Assembly: GCA_963811595.1 (NCBI GenBank)
Contig: CAWERW010000008.1
Location: forward strand, 496,001 to 560,000
DNA: 64,000 nucleotides
Origin: DASQFQ01 sp963811595
Lineage (GTDB): Bacteria; Actinomycetota; Thermoleophilia; Solirubrobacterales; Solirubrobacteraceae
Direction of reading: 5' to 3'
Part shown: positions 15,778 through 24,085 of the stretch, piece by piece
Layout of the letters: each line of letters begins with the position of its first letter
Numbering within the stretch: position 1 is the first letter of the stretch
Position numbers and translations under genes: made by a program
Notes under the pieces: model-generated
Databases searched by the model: none
Seen by the model: the letters and a program-made list of their open reading frames with translations, nothing else
Told to the model about the DNA's origin: nothing

Positions 15778-17787
15778 ATGCGCAAAGGACTGTCCCCGGC
15801 GCTCGCGCTGCTGCTCGTGCTCGTACTGGCACCCACCGCAGCCGCCCAGCGCCGCTCCGCCACGACGTGCGACCCGTTCGCCTCCCGCTCCTGTCTCATG
15901 CCGTTCCCGAACGACATGAACCTCACCGTCCGCGACCGCAAGTCGCCGACGGGCCTGCGTGTGCGCCTGCCCGCGCGCGCGATGCCGGCCAACAAGAGCG
16001 GCCGCCGGATCGCCGTCGGCGAGTTCAACCGCCAGGACGGCTTCAGCCCCGGCCAGTCGATCGTCGTGCGCGTGCCCGGCCTGACCAGCGCCCGCGCGTT
16101 CCGCCGCTCGCGGCTCGTGCCGCTGTCCGACCTCGGCCAGGCCTCCAAGGACCGGACGTGGCCGGTGGTCATCAACGCCCGCACGCGCGAGCGCCACATG
16201 GTCTACGCCGAGCTCGACGCCAACGCCAAGCGCGCGAGCGAGCGCATGCTGCTGCTCCACCCCGGCGAGAACTTCGAGGAGGGCGAGCGCTACATCGTCG
16301 CGCTCGGCGGCCTGCGCACCGCCTCCGGCAAGCGCATCAAGGCGAGCCGGGGCTTCCGCGCGCTCAAGCGCGGCGCCGGCCCGCAGCGCCTGCGCAAGCG
16401 CTATCGCCGCCTGTTCGGCGAGCTGCGCCGAGCCGGCGTGCGCAAAGACAGGGTCACGATGGCGTGGGACTTCACCGTCGCCTCCGAGCGCGGGCTCACC
16501 GCGCGCATGCTGCACATCCGCAACGACGCGTTCGCCCAGCTCGGCGACCGCAACCTCGCCGACGGGCGCATCGAGGGCAACGCTCCGCAGTTCACCGTCA
16601 CCAACGTGGTCGCCAACCCCGACCCGCGGATCCTGCGCCACATCTCCGGCACCTTCACCGTGCCGTGTTACCTCAACGCGCCCGGGTGCCCGCCCGGCGC
16701 GACCTTCAACTACGCGAGCCGGGCGAAGGACGCGCTGCCCGCGCAGCGGCCCGGCAACACCCAGACCGCGAAGTTCGAGTGCGAGATCCCGGTCGCCGCG
16801 GCGACGCGCCCGGCCAAGGCATCGCTCTACGGCCACGGGCTGCTCGGCGGCCCGGAGGAGGTCGACGCGGGGAACATCAGGGACATGGCGCAGGAGCACG
16901 GCTTCGCGTTCTGCGCGACGGCGTGGAGCGGCTTCTCCTCCGAGGACGTCCCGACCGCGGTGGAGATCCTCCGCGACCTGTCGAAGTTCCCGAGGTTCCC
17001 GGACCGCATCCAGCAGGGGTTCGTCAACCAGCTCTACCTCGGCCGGCTGTTCCTCCACCCGCAGGGGCTGAGCTCGCATCCCGCGTTCGCCGGGCTCGTA
17101 GACACGTCGCGGCTCCACTACGACGGCAACAGCCAGGGCGGGATCCTCGGCACCGCGCTGACCGCGATGGCGCCGGACTTCCAGCGCGCCGTGCTCGGCG
17201 TCCCGGGGATCAACTTCTCGGTGCTGCTGACCCGCAGCTCGCACTGGGCGACCTACGGCGCGATCTTCAACCCGGCCTACACCCGCGAGTCCGAGCGCCC
17301 GCTCGCGCTCTCGCTCATCAACATGCTGTGGGACCGCGGGGAGGGCAACGGGTGGGCGCACCACGTCACCGACGACCCGCCCGCCGGCACGCCGTCGCAC
17401 CGCGTCCTGCTGCACGCCGCGGTCGGCGACTGGCAGGTCACGACCTACCAGGCCGACGTGCTCGCGCGGACGATCGGCGCGCGCGCCCACAAGCCCGCGT
17501 TCCAGCCCGGCCGCTCGCTCGAGCGCGTGCCGCTGTTCGGCATCCCCGCGTTCAGCAGCCCGTTCGCCGGCTCGGCGCTCGTGTACTGGGACAGCGGGCC
17601 GCCGAGCGGCGCGGACGGCAACGGCCCGGCGGTGCTGGAGAACAAGGCGCCGGCCGAGGGCAGAGACCCGCACGGCGCGCCGCGCGCGACCGTGGCGGCC
17701 CGGCGCCAGAAGGCGGAGTTCCTGACCACGGGCAACGTCGTCGACGTGTGCGGCGGGCAGCCCTGCCGATCGGACCCGCGGCCCTAG
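15778..17787 (+). CDS. secreted alpha/beta-hydrolase-like protein
   Basis: A 669-residue exported protein. The signal peptide is MRKGLSPALALLLVLVLAPTAAA, cut before QRRS. The N-terminal third looks like a beta-rich domain with a conserved PFPNDMNLTV start, seen in large secreted lipase-like proteins of actinobacteria. The central part has YGHGLLGG (oxyanion-type turn) near residue 350 and the nucleophile elbow DGNSQGGILG near 450, so Ser in G-N-S-Q-G is the probable nucleophile. The C-terminal part contains HAAVGDWQV, where the Asp or His may complete the triad. Several Cys pairs fit an exported fold. An esterase or lipase role is inferred, and the substrate is unknown. Confidence 0.7.
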   Translation: MRKGLSPALALLLVLVLAPTAAAQRRSATTCDPFASRSCLMPFPNDMNLTVRDRKSPTGLRVRLPARAMPANKSGRRIAVGEFNRQDGFSPGQSIVVRVPGLTSARAFRRSRLVPLSDLGQASKDRTWPVVINARTRERHMVYAELDANAKRASERMLLLHPGENFEEGERYIVALGGLRTASGKRIKASRGFRALKRGAGPQRLRKRYRRLFGELRRAGVRKDRVTMAWDFTVASERGLTARMLHIRNDAFAQLGDRNLADGRIEGNAPQFTVTNVVANPDPRILRHISGTFTVPCYLNAPGCPPGATFNYASRAKDALPAQRPGNTQTAKFECEIPVAAATRPAKASLYGHGLLGGPEEVDAGNIRDMAQEHGFAFCATAWSGFSSEDVPTAVEILRDLSKFPRFPDRIQQGFVNQLYLGRLFLHPQGLSSHPAFAGLVDTSRLHYDGNSQGGILGTALTAMAPDFQRAVLGVPGINFSVLLTRSSHWATYGAIFNPAYTRESERPLALSLINMLWDRGEGNGWAHHVTDDPPAGTPSHRVLLHAAVGDWQVTTYQADVLARTIGARAHKPAFQPGRSLERVPLFGIPAFSSPFAGSALVYWDSGPPSGADGNGPAVLENKAPAEGRDPHGAPRATVAARRQKAEFLTTGNVVDVCGGQPCRSDPRP

Positions 17788-17791
17788 CGCG

Positions 17792-18799
17792 TCAGCCGAC
17801 GCGGCGCGCGCCGTAGTAGTGCCGGCCCCAGTAGGGGCCGGTGGTGGCGTGCTCGCGGACGCCGTGGGTGGTGGCGGAGATCGCCGTGGTCGCGCTGGTG
17901 GCGATGCCGACGTGTGACGCGCCCGGGCCGTTGGCGTCGAAGAACACGAGGTCGCCGGCCTGGATCGCGGCGCGGTCGACGTGCACGCCCGCGCTCGCCT
18001 GCTGGAAGCTCGTGCGCGGGATGGTCACGCCCGCCTGCGCGAACGCCCACTGCGTGAGCCCCGAGCAGTCCCACGAATTCGGTCCCACGCCGCCGAGCGC
18101 GTAGGGCGCGCCCAGCTTCGTGCGCGCCGCCGCCACCGCGGACCCTCCCCCGCCGCCGACCGGCGCCGCCGCGCCCGAGATGCCGAGCGCGCCGAGCGTC
18201 TGCGGGCCGACCACGCCGTCGACCTCGAGCCCGCGCCGCGCCTGGAAGCTGCGGACCGCGGCGCGCGTGATCGGGCCGTAGACGCCGTCGGCGCCGATGC
18301 CGAGCGCGCGCTGCACCGCCATCGTGGTCGAGGCGGCCGGCGCCGGCCCGCTCGAGCCGCCGCCCCCGCCGCCGAGCGCGCCGCGCGTGACCGGGCCGAT
18401 GACGCCGTCGACCTCGAGCCCGCGGGCGGCCTGGAACGCGCGCACCGAGCGCCGCGTCTGGCGGCCGAAGATGCCGTCGGCCGGGATGCCGAGCGCGCGC
18501 TGGGCGGCCGCGACGTCGGGCCCGCGGCTGCCGAGCTTGAGGTAGCCGCCGGCGACCGGGCCGGCCTCGGAGCCCTGGGCGCGCGCCGCCTCGTCGGCCG
18601 GCGCGACCACGGTCGCGGTCAGCAGCGCGGCCGAGACGAGCGCGCGCTTGCTGCGGTACACGCCGCTCCGCCGTGCGGCGGCGGACTCGCGCCGGCGCAG
18701 CGAGCGGGCCAGCGAGCGCTCCCACAGCTCGGGAGCGCCGAGGTCCCGCACCCCGGGAGGCTGCGCGCGGATCGCCCAGCCGTCGTCGTGCAGCGCCAT
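17792..18799 (-). CDS. peptidoglycan-binding NlpC/P60 cell-wall hydrolase
   Basis: A 335-residue protein. After a cytoplasmic-looking start and a hydrophobic segment (about residues 50-72) come two PG_binding_1 domains (about 85-140 and 155-205, each with the DG-x-x-GP/RQT-x-x-x-(V/A)-x-x-FQ pattern) joined by a Gly/Ser linker. A C-terminal NlpC/P60 domain follows, with catalytic Cys in WDCSGLTQWAF and His in ASHVGIATS. It should cleave cell-wall peptides outside the membrane. The start at ATG 18799 gives about 50 residues before the hydrophobic anchor; a later start cannot be excluded. The convergent neighbour ends four bases away. Confidence 0.85.
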   Translation of the reverse strand: MALHDDGWAIRAQPPGVRDLGAPELWERSLARSLRRRESAAARRSGVYRSKRALVSAALLTATVVAPADEAARAQGSEAGPVAGGYLKLGSRGPDVAAAQRALGIPADGIFGRQTRRSVRAFQAARGLEVDGVIGPVTRGALGGGGGGSSGPAPAASTTMAVQRALGIGADGVYGPITRAAVRSFQARRGLEVDGVVGPQTLGALGISGAAAPVGGGGGSAVAAARTKLGAPYALGGVGPNSWDCSGLTQWAFAQAGVTIPRTSFQQASAGVHVDRAAIQAGDLVFFDANGPGASHVGIATSATTAISATTHGVREHATTGPYWGRHYYGARRVG

Positions 18800-18830
18800 G
18801 ACGAAACGACACCAGGCACTGCGGACGGAC

Positions 18831-20147
18831 TCAGCGCCGGCTCAGCACGACCGCGGCGGTGTCGTCGCAGACCTTGTCGGCCAGGTCGTCGAGATCGCCG
18901 AGCAGGCGGGCCGCGTCGGGCACGTCGTGGGCCGCGAGCATGCGCACGACCTCGGCCCGCCCGATCCGCGTCTCCCCCACCTGGGCGTCCGCCAGCCCGT
19001 CGGTGAACAGGCACACCGAGACGCCCTCGCTCAGCTGCACCCGGTACTCCGGCCAGGTCTCGCCGACGCCGAGCCCGAGCGGCGGAGCGGGCTCCTCGGC
19101 GTCGGGATCGTGGTCGGTCCCCAGCACGATCGGCGGCGCGTGGCCGGCCTTCGCGTAGATCAGCTCGCCGCTGGCGGGGTCGTAGATGCCGGCGACGACC
19201 GTGACGAAGTTGGGCTGGAGGTCGCGGGCCAGCAGCACGTCGGCGCGGGCGAGCGCCTCCCCGGGCCGGTGGCCTGCGGCCAGCAGGGTGCGCAGCGTGT
19301 AGCGGGCGAGCGCCGCCTGGGTCACCGACTCGCGGCCGTGGCCGGAGACGTCGCCGAGGAGCACGCAGATGCATCCCTCGCCGACGCTGAAGACGTCATA
19401 GAAGTCGCCCCCGGCCGCAGGCCCGTCCGCGGGCCGGTAGGCGGCGGTCACCGCGACGCCGTCGAGGTCCTCGGGCATGGACGGCAGCAGCGCGCTCTGG
19501 AGCAGCCCGATGTCGTCGAGCAGCTCGGCGCGCTGCTCCTCGGCGACCGCGCGCCGGCGCGACTGCCAGTACGCGTTGATCGCGAGGCCGATCGCGATCA
19601 GGGCGATGCCGCCCAGGGCCCAGAGGATCTCGGGCGGCACGGCCTCGACGATGTCGCCGACGCCGTCGGTCACGCGCGCCGCGAGCGGCGGCGGCCCGGC
19701 CGGCGTGGCCTCGGCCGCGGGTCGGCGGGCGACATCGGGGCGCACCTCGGGCGTCGCAGCAGCGCGAGCGGTCACCAGGCGCGGGCGCGCCGGCGCGGCC
19801 GTCCGGCGCACGGGGCGGGCGGCGGGCGCCGGGCGACGCGCGACGGTCGGCGCAGACCGGCTCGGCCGCGGGCGCGCGACCGGCGCGGCCGCCGGGGCCG
19901 GAGACGCCGCGGCGGCAGCCGCAGGCGCCGGGCTCGGCGCGGGTGTCGGCACCGCGACGGCGGTCGGCGCCGCCGTCGGCACGGGGGTCGGGAGCGGCAG
20001 CTCGGGGACCCGGAGCTCGGGCAGCGGCGGCAGGCGCTCGATCACCTCGCCGACGGGGTCGTCGAGCGGCGGCAGCTGCGCGACGCTCGCGGACGGTCCG
20101 GCGGCCAGCGCCGCCACGATCAGCAGCGTTGTCCCGAGTCCGCGCAT
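18831..20147 (-). CDS. membrane-anchored SpoIIE/PP2C-type serine phosphatase
   Basis: A 438-residue protein. It has an N-terminal hydrophobic signal (residues 5-23), about 130 residues of Ala/Pro-rich low-complexity sequence, a transmembrane helix at 174-193, a short coiled segment, and a PPM phosphatase domain at 215-438. Metal-binding motifs are AGGDFYDVF, GDVSGHG and TDGLADA. SpoIIE-type phosphatases act on anti-anti-sigma proteins in partner-switching pathways. The extracytoplasmic Pro-rich part may sense the cell wall, which is inference. ATG 20147 has GAGG nine bases upstream. No anti-sigma or antagonist gene is adjacent. Confidence 0.85.
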   Translation of the reverse strand: MRGLGTTLLIVAALAAGPSASVAQLPPLDDPVGEVIERLPPLPELRVPELPLPTPVPTAAPTAVAVPTPAPSPAPAAAAAASPAPAAAPVARPRPSRSAPTVARRPAPAARPVRRTAAPARPRLVTARAAATPEVRPDVARRPAAEATPAGPPPLAARVTDGVGDIVEAVPPEILWALGGIALIAIGLAINAYWQSRRRAVAEEQRAELLDDIGLLQSALLPSMPEDLDGVAVTAAYRPADGPAAGGDFYDVFSVGEGCICVLLGDVSGHGRESVTQAALARYTLRTLLAAGHRPGEALARADVLLARDLQPNFVTVVAGIYDPASGELIYAKAGHAPPIVLGTDHDPDAEEPAPPLGLGVGETWPEYRVQLSEGVSVCLFTDGLADAQVGETRIGRAEVVRMLAAHDVPDAARLLGDLDDLADKVCDDTAAVVLSRR

Positions 20148-20261
20148 GCGCCGAAGCCTCGCCTTCTCCTCGGCGCATCCACCCCGTCGCTTGATCGAAC
20201 CGCTCCTCCGCGGCCACATATCCCGAGCCCTTCCTTGCCTGTGGCGGTGGACTGCCGCCGA

Positions 20262-21188
20262 TCACTCCAACGATGCCGGGGGCGAGGACTTGCGGTGTCC
20301 GAGCGCCTCGACGACGGCGGCTGTCGACGGCCGCCCCCGATCGGCGGTCCGCGTCGCCACGAACAGCGCGCGCGTGAACGGCCCCTCGACGAGCGGCCGC
20401 ACCGCCACGCGCGGGTCCTCGGCGGGCTCGCCCAGCGCCGGCAGCAGCGCCGCGACCTGGCCGCTCGCCGCGAGGTCGAGCAGCATCCGGAGGTCGTTCA
20501 CGCGGTGGTGGATCACCGGCTCGAAGCCGCCCGCCGAGCGGCAGACGCGGACGAACATGTCGGCGTAGTTGGTCCCGGCGCGCGCCGTGGCCCACGGCAT
20601 CTCGCTGAGCGCGCCCAGCCGGACCGCGCCCTCGCCGCGCGCCGACTCGTGCCCGCGCGGGAGCGCGAGCAGCAGCTCGTCGGCCGCGAGGTAGTCGCGG
20701 TGCAGCTCGGGCAGCCGCGGGCGCGGCGCGTGCTCGTACTCCTCGGCGATCGCGACGTCGAGGCCGCCGCGGGCGAGGATCGGCAGCGACTCCTCGGCCT
20801 CGAGCTCGACCAGCTCGACGCGCACCTCCGGGTGCGCGGCGGCCAGCCGGTCCATCGCGGGCATGACCAGCGCCCGCGCGGCGGTCTGGAACGCGGCGAC
20901 GCGCACCACCCCGCCCACGACGCCCGCCGCCTCGGCGAGCTCGGCCTCGAGCTGCTCGAGCTCGGCCAGCACGCCGCCGGCGCGCGCCGCGAGCATGCGC
21001 CCCGCGTCGGTCAGCTCGAGCCGCCGGCCGGCCTTGCGGAACAGCTCGACGCCCGCCTCGCGCTGGAGCTGCGCGAGCTGCTGCGAGACCGCCGAGGGCG
21101 TGAACGCGAGCGCCTCGGCCGCGCCCGCGATCGTGCCCTGGGCGACGAACTCACGCAGCACGGCAAGGCGGCGGGGAGCGAGCATCAT
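20262..21188 (-). CDS. LysR family transcriptional regulator
   Basis: A 308-residue LysR protein. The N-terminal winged helix is LREFVAQGTIAGAAEALAF with SAVSQQLAQLQREAGVELF, followed by the periplasmic-binding-like effector domain (about residues 90-300). Two adjacent ATGs (21188 and 21185) are possible; a TTG at 21203 is unlikely. It diverges from a LysE-type exporter at 21262, the classical arrangement in which an ArgP/LysG-like activator switches on amino-acid export. An inverted repeat at 21217-21232 lies between them. Confidence 0.88.
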   Translation of the reverse strand: MMLAPRRLAVLREFVAQGTIAGAAEALAFTPSAVSQQLAQLQREAGVELFRKAGRRLELTDAGRMLAARAGGVLAELEQLEAELAEAAGVVGGVVRVAAFQTAARALVMPAMDRLAAAHPEVRVELVELEAEESLPILARGGLDVAIAEEYEHAPRPRLPELHRDYLAADELLLALPRGHESARGEGAVRLGALSEMPWATARAGTNYADMFVRVCRSAGGFEPVIHHRVNDLRMLLDLAASGQVAALLPALGEPAEDPRVAVRPLVEGPFTRALFVATRTADRGRPSTAAVVEALGHRKSSPPASLE

Positions 21189-21216
21189 TGAAGATTGTCT
21201 CAACTTTTCCGTACAG

Positions 21217-21232
21217 GAACAATCGCTTGTTC
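21217..21232. promoter_or_regulatory. LysR-type operator overlapping the exporter -35 region
   Basis: GAACAA and TTGTTC are perfect arms around TCGC between the divergent lysR and lysE-like genes. The right arm TTGTTC (21227-21232) is followed by a 17-base spacer and CACGAT (21250-21255), which ends six bases before the exporter ATG. The site therefore coincides with a plausible -35 of a leaderless promoter. Confidence 0.6.
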
Positions 21233-21261
21233 TTCAGTGACGCTCCCGGCACGATCACCGC

Positions 21262-21882
21262 ATGGATGCCTTCCTCAGCTTTCTCGCCGTCGGCGCCGTC
21301 GCGCTCGCCGTCCCCGGGCCGGACACGTTCGTCGTGCTGCGGACCTCGCTCGCCGAGGGCCCGCGCGCGGGGACCTGGGCCGCCGCGGGCTCGGCCGGTG
21401 GCAACGTCGTCTGGGGCACGACGTCCGCGCTCGGCGTGGCGGCGCTGCTCGCCGCCTCCGCCACCGCCTTCGCGACGGTGAAGCTCGCGGGCGCCGCCTA
21501 CCTCGCCGTGCTCGGCGTGCAGGCGCTGCTCGCCGCCGCGCGCGGCGACGCGCTGGCGGGCGATGACGCCGGCCGCGGTGCCCTCTCCCCCGCCGCCGCC
21601 TTCCGCCGCGGCCTCGTCAGCGACCTGCTCAACGTCAAGGTGGGCCTGTTCTGGACCGCGCTCGTGCCGCAGTTCGTCAGCGCCGGCAGCGGCGCGCTGC
21701 TGCCGGTCGCGATGGTGACGGCGATGGGCGCGCTGGCGTTCGCCTGGCTGACCGGCTACGCGCACGCCGCCGCCCGCCTCAGCGGAGCGCTGCGCCGGCG
21801 CCGCAGCGCGCGCATCGTCAACGGGGCGGTCGGCACCGTGCTGCTCGCGCTGGGCGTGCGCCTCGGGCTCGCGCACCACTGA
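21262..21882 (+). CDS. LysE/RhtB family amino-acid exporter
   Basis: A 206-residue membrane protein with six predicted helices. It starts MDAFLSFLAVGAVALAVPGP, containing the family's N-terminal PGPD motif, and has the central VSDLLNVKVGLFWTA segment (NPK-like motif of LysE/RhtB transporters). The family exports amino acids or homoserine lactones. The divergent LysR regulator and the operator between them suggest export induced by an amino acid. The exact substrate cannot be told. Confidence 0.87.
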   Translation: MDAFLSFLAVGAVALAVPGPDTFVVLRTSLAEGPRAGTWAAAGSAGGNVVWGTTSALGVAALLAASATAFATVKLAGAAYLAVLGVQALLAAARGDALAGDDAGRGALSPAAAFRRGLVSDLLNVKVGLFWTALVPQFVSAGSGALLPVAMVTAMGALAFAWLTGYAHAAARLSGALRRRRSARIVNGAVGTVLLALGVRLGLAHH

Positions 21883-21918
21883 GGGACCTCTCGCGCGACC
21901 ACGGGCGTATGACCGGTG

Positions 21919-22890
21919 ATGCTGCGCCCCCGGATCCTCGTCGCCGCCGCGCTCCTCGGCCTGACCGCGTGCGGCGAGGACGCAGCGCCGGTGAGCCGAG
22001 CAGCGCCCGAGCGGCCCGCCGGCACGATCGTCTATCTCTCGAGCGGCAACCGTCTGACGGCGGTCGACGTCGCGACCGGCCGCCGGCGCACGCGCCGGAT
22101 CTCGGCGGTCGCGACCTGCGGACCCGAGATGCATGTGGTCGCGGGCCGGATCGTGTTCGCCGGGCTCCGCGGGGACCGGACCACGGTCTTCTCCATCCCC
22201 CTCGCGCTCGACCGCCGCCCGACCCGCCTCGGCGCCGCGCACCAGTTCGTGCCGTCGGCGACGCCGGGGCGCGTGTGGCTCGCCGGCACCGACTGCGACC
22301 GCGGGCGGATGGTCGGCGTCAAGGAGGTCACCGTCGACGGCCGCGTGACGGTGGCGAGCCGCGACCGCGTGCCCGGGACCTGGGTCGAGGCGGCCGTACG
22401 CAGCGGGCTCGTGCTCCTCCGCCGCCGCGCCCTCGTCGTCTGGGATCCGCGCACAGGTCGCACCGTCCGCCGGCTGCGCCTCGCGGCCGTGTCCGAGACG
22501 CGCGGCGACGTGATGGCCGGCTGCAGCATGCGCTGCCGACGACCTCGCGATCGTCGACGCGGTGACCGCCCGCACGGTCGTCGTGCGGCGGGTCGCGGCC
22601 GAGTCGACTCGACGCCGAGCTCTCGCCCGACGGGTCGCTGCTGGCGGCCCACGTGCTGCGCGACCGCCGCTGGCGCGTCGTGCTCGTCGACACGCGCAGC
22701 GGGACGGTCACGGCCGTCCCCGGCGCGAGGACCGGGAGGAAGTACTCGCAGCTCGCCTGGGCGCCGAGCGGCTGGCTGTTCATCCGCGGCCGCCGCGACC
22801 GCATGCTCGCCTACCGCCCAGGCGCGCCGCGAGCGGTCCGGCTACCGCTGCGGCTGCCCGTCGACGCGCCCGGCGTTCGCCGCCGGCTAG
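21919..22890 (+). pseudogene. lipoprotein with beta-propeller-like repeats, broken by three frameshifts
   Basis: The first 205 codons encode a lipoprotein (signal MLRPRILVAAALLGLTAC with lipobox LTAC) and repeats such as TIVYLSSGNRLTAVDVATGR. The good reading then leaves its frame. A coherent continuation appears one base later at about 22537 (DDLAIVDAVTARTVVV), again one base later at about 22607 (LDAELSPDGSLLAAHV, RDRRWRVVLVDTRSGT), and returns near 22870 to end PAFAAG at the stop 22888-22890. Each change looks like one extra base. The remainder is well preserved with no internal stops, so either recent decay or sequencing error explains it. Repaired, it would be a TolB-like extracytoplasmic propeller of about 320 residues. 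Confidence 0.6.
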
Positions 22891-23996
22891 CGGCGCCGCG
22901 CGGTCCACTTCGAGCCGCCGGCGCAGGTCCGGAGCGGACATCCGCACCGCGCCGCCGGCGCGCTCGCCCGCGCACCCGCCCGTGGATGTACATCTCCTGG
23001 CCCTCGAACGCCCCCGCCCAGGCGAACGTGCCGTCGGGCGCGAGCCGGGTGCGCGGGAGCATCGCGTCGGCCACCATCGTCGTGAACGGGCTGGTCATCC
23101 CGGGCGTCGGGCACAGGAGCGACTGGCGGAACACGCCCTTGCTGATGATCCGCCCGCCGCCGCCGATGCGGAACCGGACCGTCCCGCGGCCGGTCTGGCG
23201 CCAGGCGCCGTCCTGACGCCGCGACGTCGTCCAGCCCCGCGCGCGCACGACCGTGAGCTTCCGGCTCGGCGAGGCGACGACCTCGTCGCCGACGCGGACG
23301 ATGGCCCGGACCTGGTGACGGCCGCGCTTCAGGAGCGCCGGGCCGGATCCCGGCATCGGCGCTGAGCACCACCGATCCGAACGTCCGCCACCTGGCGCGG
23401 CGGCGCACCTGCAGTTGCACCTTCGAGCCGGCCGCCAGGCCGGCGCTCGCGACCGAGACATGGAACGGGTATCCGCCGAAGGCGCGGCGCGGCCAGCTCG
23501 CCCGCACCTTCAATCCCGCTCCCGCCGTGGTCAGCCGCATCGAGCGCACCTCGGAGGTCTCGTAGCCGCCGCACGCGATGCAGGTCCGCCAGGCCTGCCA
23601 GTACACGACACGCGGCACCTCGCTGCGCCCGAACCCGCGGCACTGCCCCGCCGGGATGTCGTTGTCCTGGAAGTCGTCCGGGCCGGCACGATCGAAGACG
23701 TTCGACTGGAGGAGGCGACCGTCGCTCCCCAGCTCCGGGGCGGTCGCGAAGTCGACGCCGTAGTCCTTCCGCCCGCCGTAGGTGGCGAACGGCGGCTCAC
23801 CGGAGATCCGGTAGCCCTCCGGGCACGTGTAGCGGACCTCGTTGCCCGCGCCGTTGAGCGGCACCGTCGCGCCGTTCTCGGGATACACGGCGGTGACGGG
23901 CGGATCCTCCGGCCCGGCGGCGGCCGGCGCCGCCCCAAGGAACGCTCCGGCGCTCGCGACGAGCGCGACGATCACCGGCATCCGCACCCGGGCCAT
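22887..23996 (-). pseudogene. secreted Cys-containing protein with two compensating frameshifts
   Basis: It begins with a signal peptide (MARVRMPVIVALVASAGAFL, cleavage near AAAAG) and a mature part with TCPEGYRISGEPPFATYGG and TCIACGGYE. Convincing sequence continues to about 23345 (FGSVVLSADAGIRP), then moves to another frame (LLKRGRHQVRAIVRVGDEVV, then FTTMVADAMLPRTRLAPDGT and GQEMYIHGRVRG). It appears to return to the first frame near 22970 for the end TCAGGSKWTARRR. The first frame stays open throughout, so automated calling would give a 369-residue protein with a nonsense middle. Its stop shares a CTAG with the frameshifted neighbour. No family recognised. Confidence 0.55.
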
Positions 23997-24046
23997 CGGC
24001 CGGACGGTACCAAGCCACGGGGCCGCTGATACGGTCCTCGGCAGAG

Positions 24047-24060
24047 AGACAGAGCTGTCT
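24047..24060. promoter_or_regulatory. inverted repeat upstream of the MetE-like gene
   Basis: AGACAG and CTGTCT form perfect arms with AG between them, 26 bases before the ATG at 24086 and before its GGAGGAGG ribosome site. It is a candidate operator. No regulator gene is adjacent, so the protein that binds is unknown. Confidence 0.4.
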
Positions 24061-24085
24061 GTCCCGAGCGGAGGAGGAACGCCGT

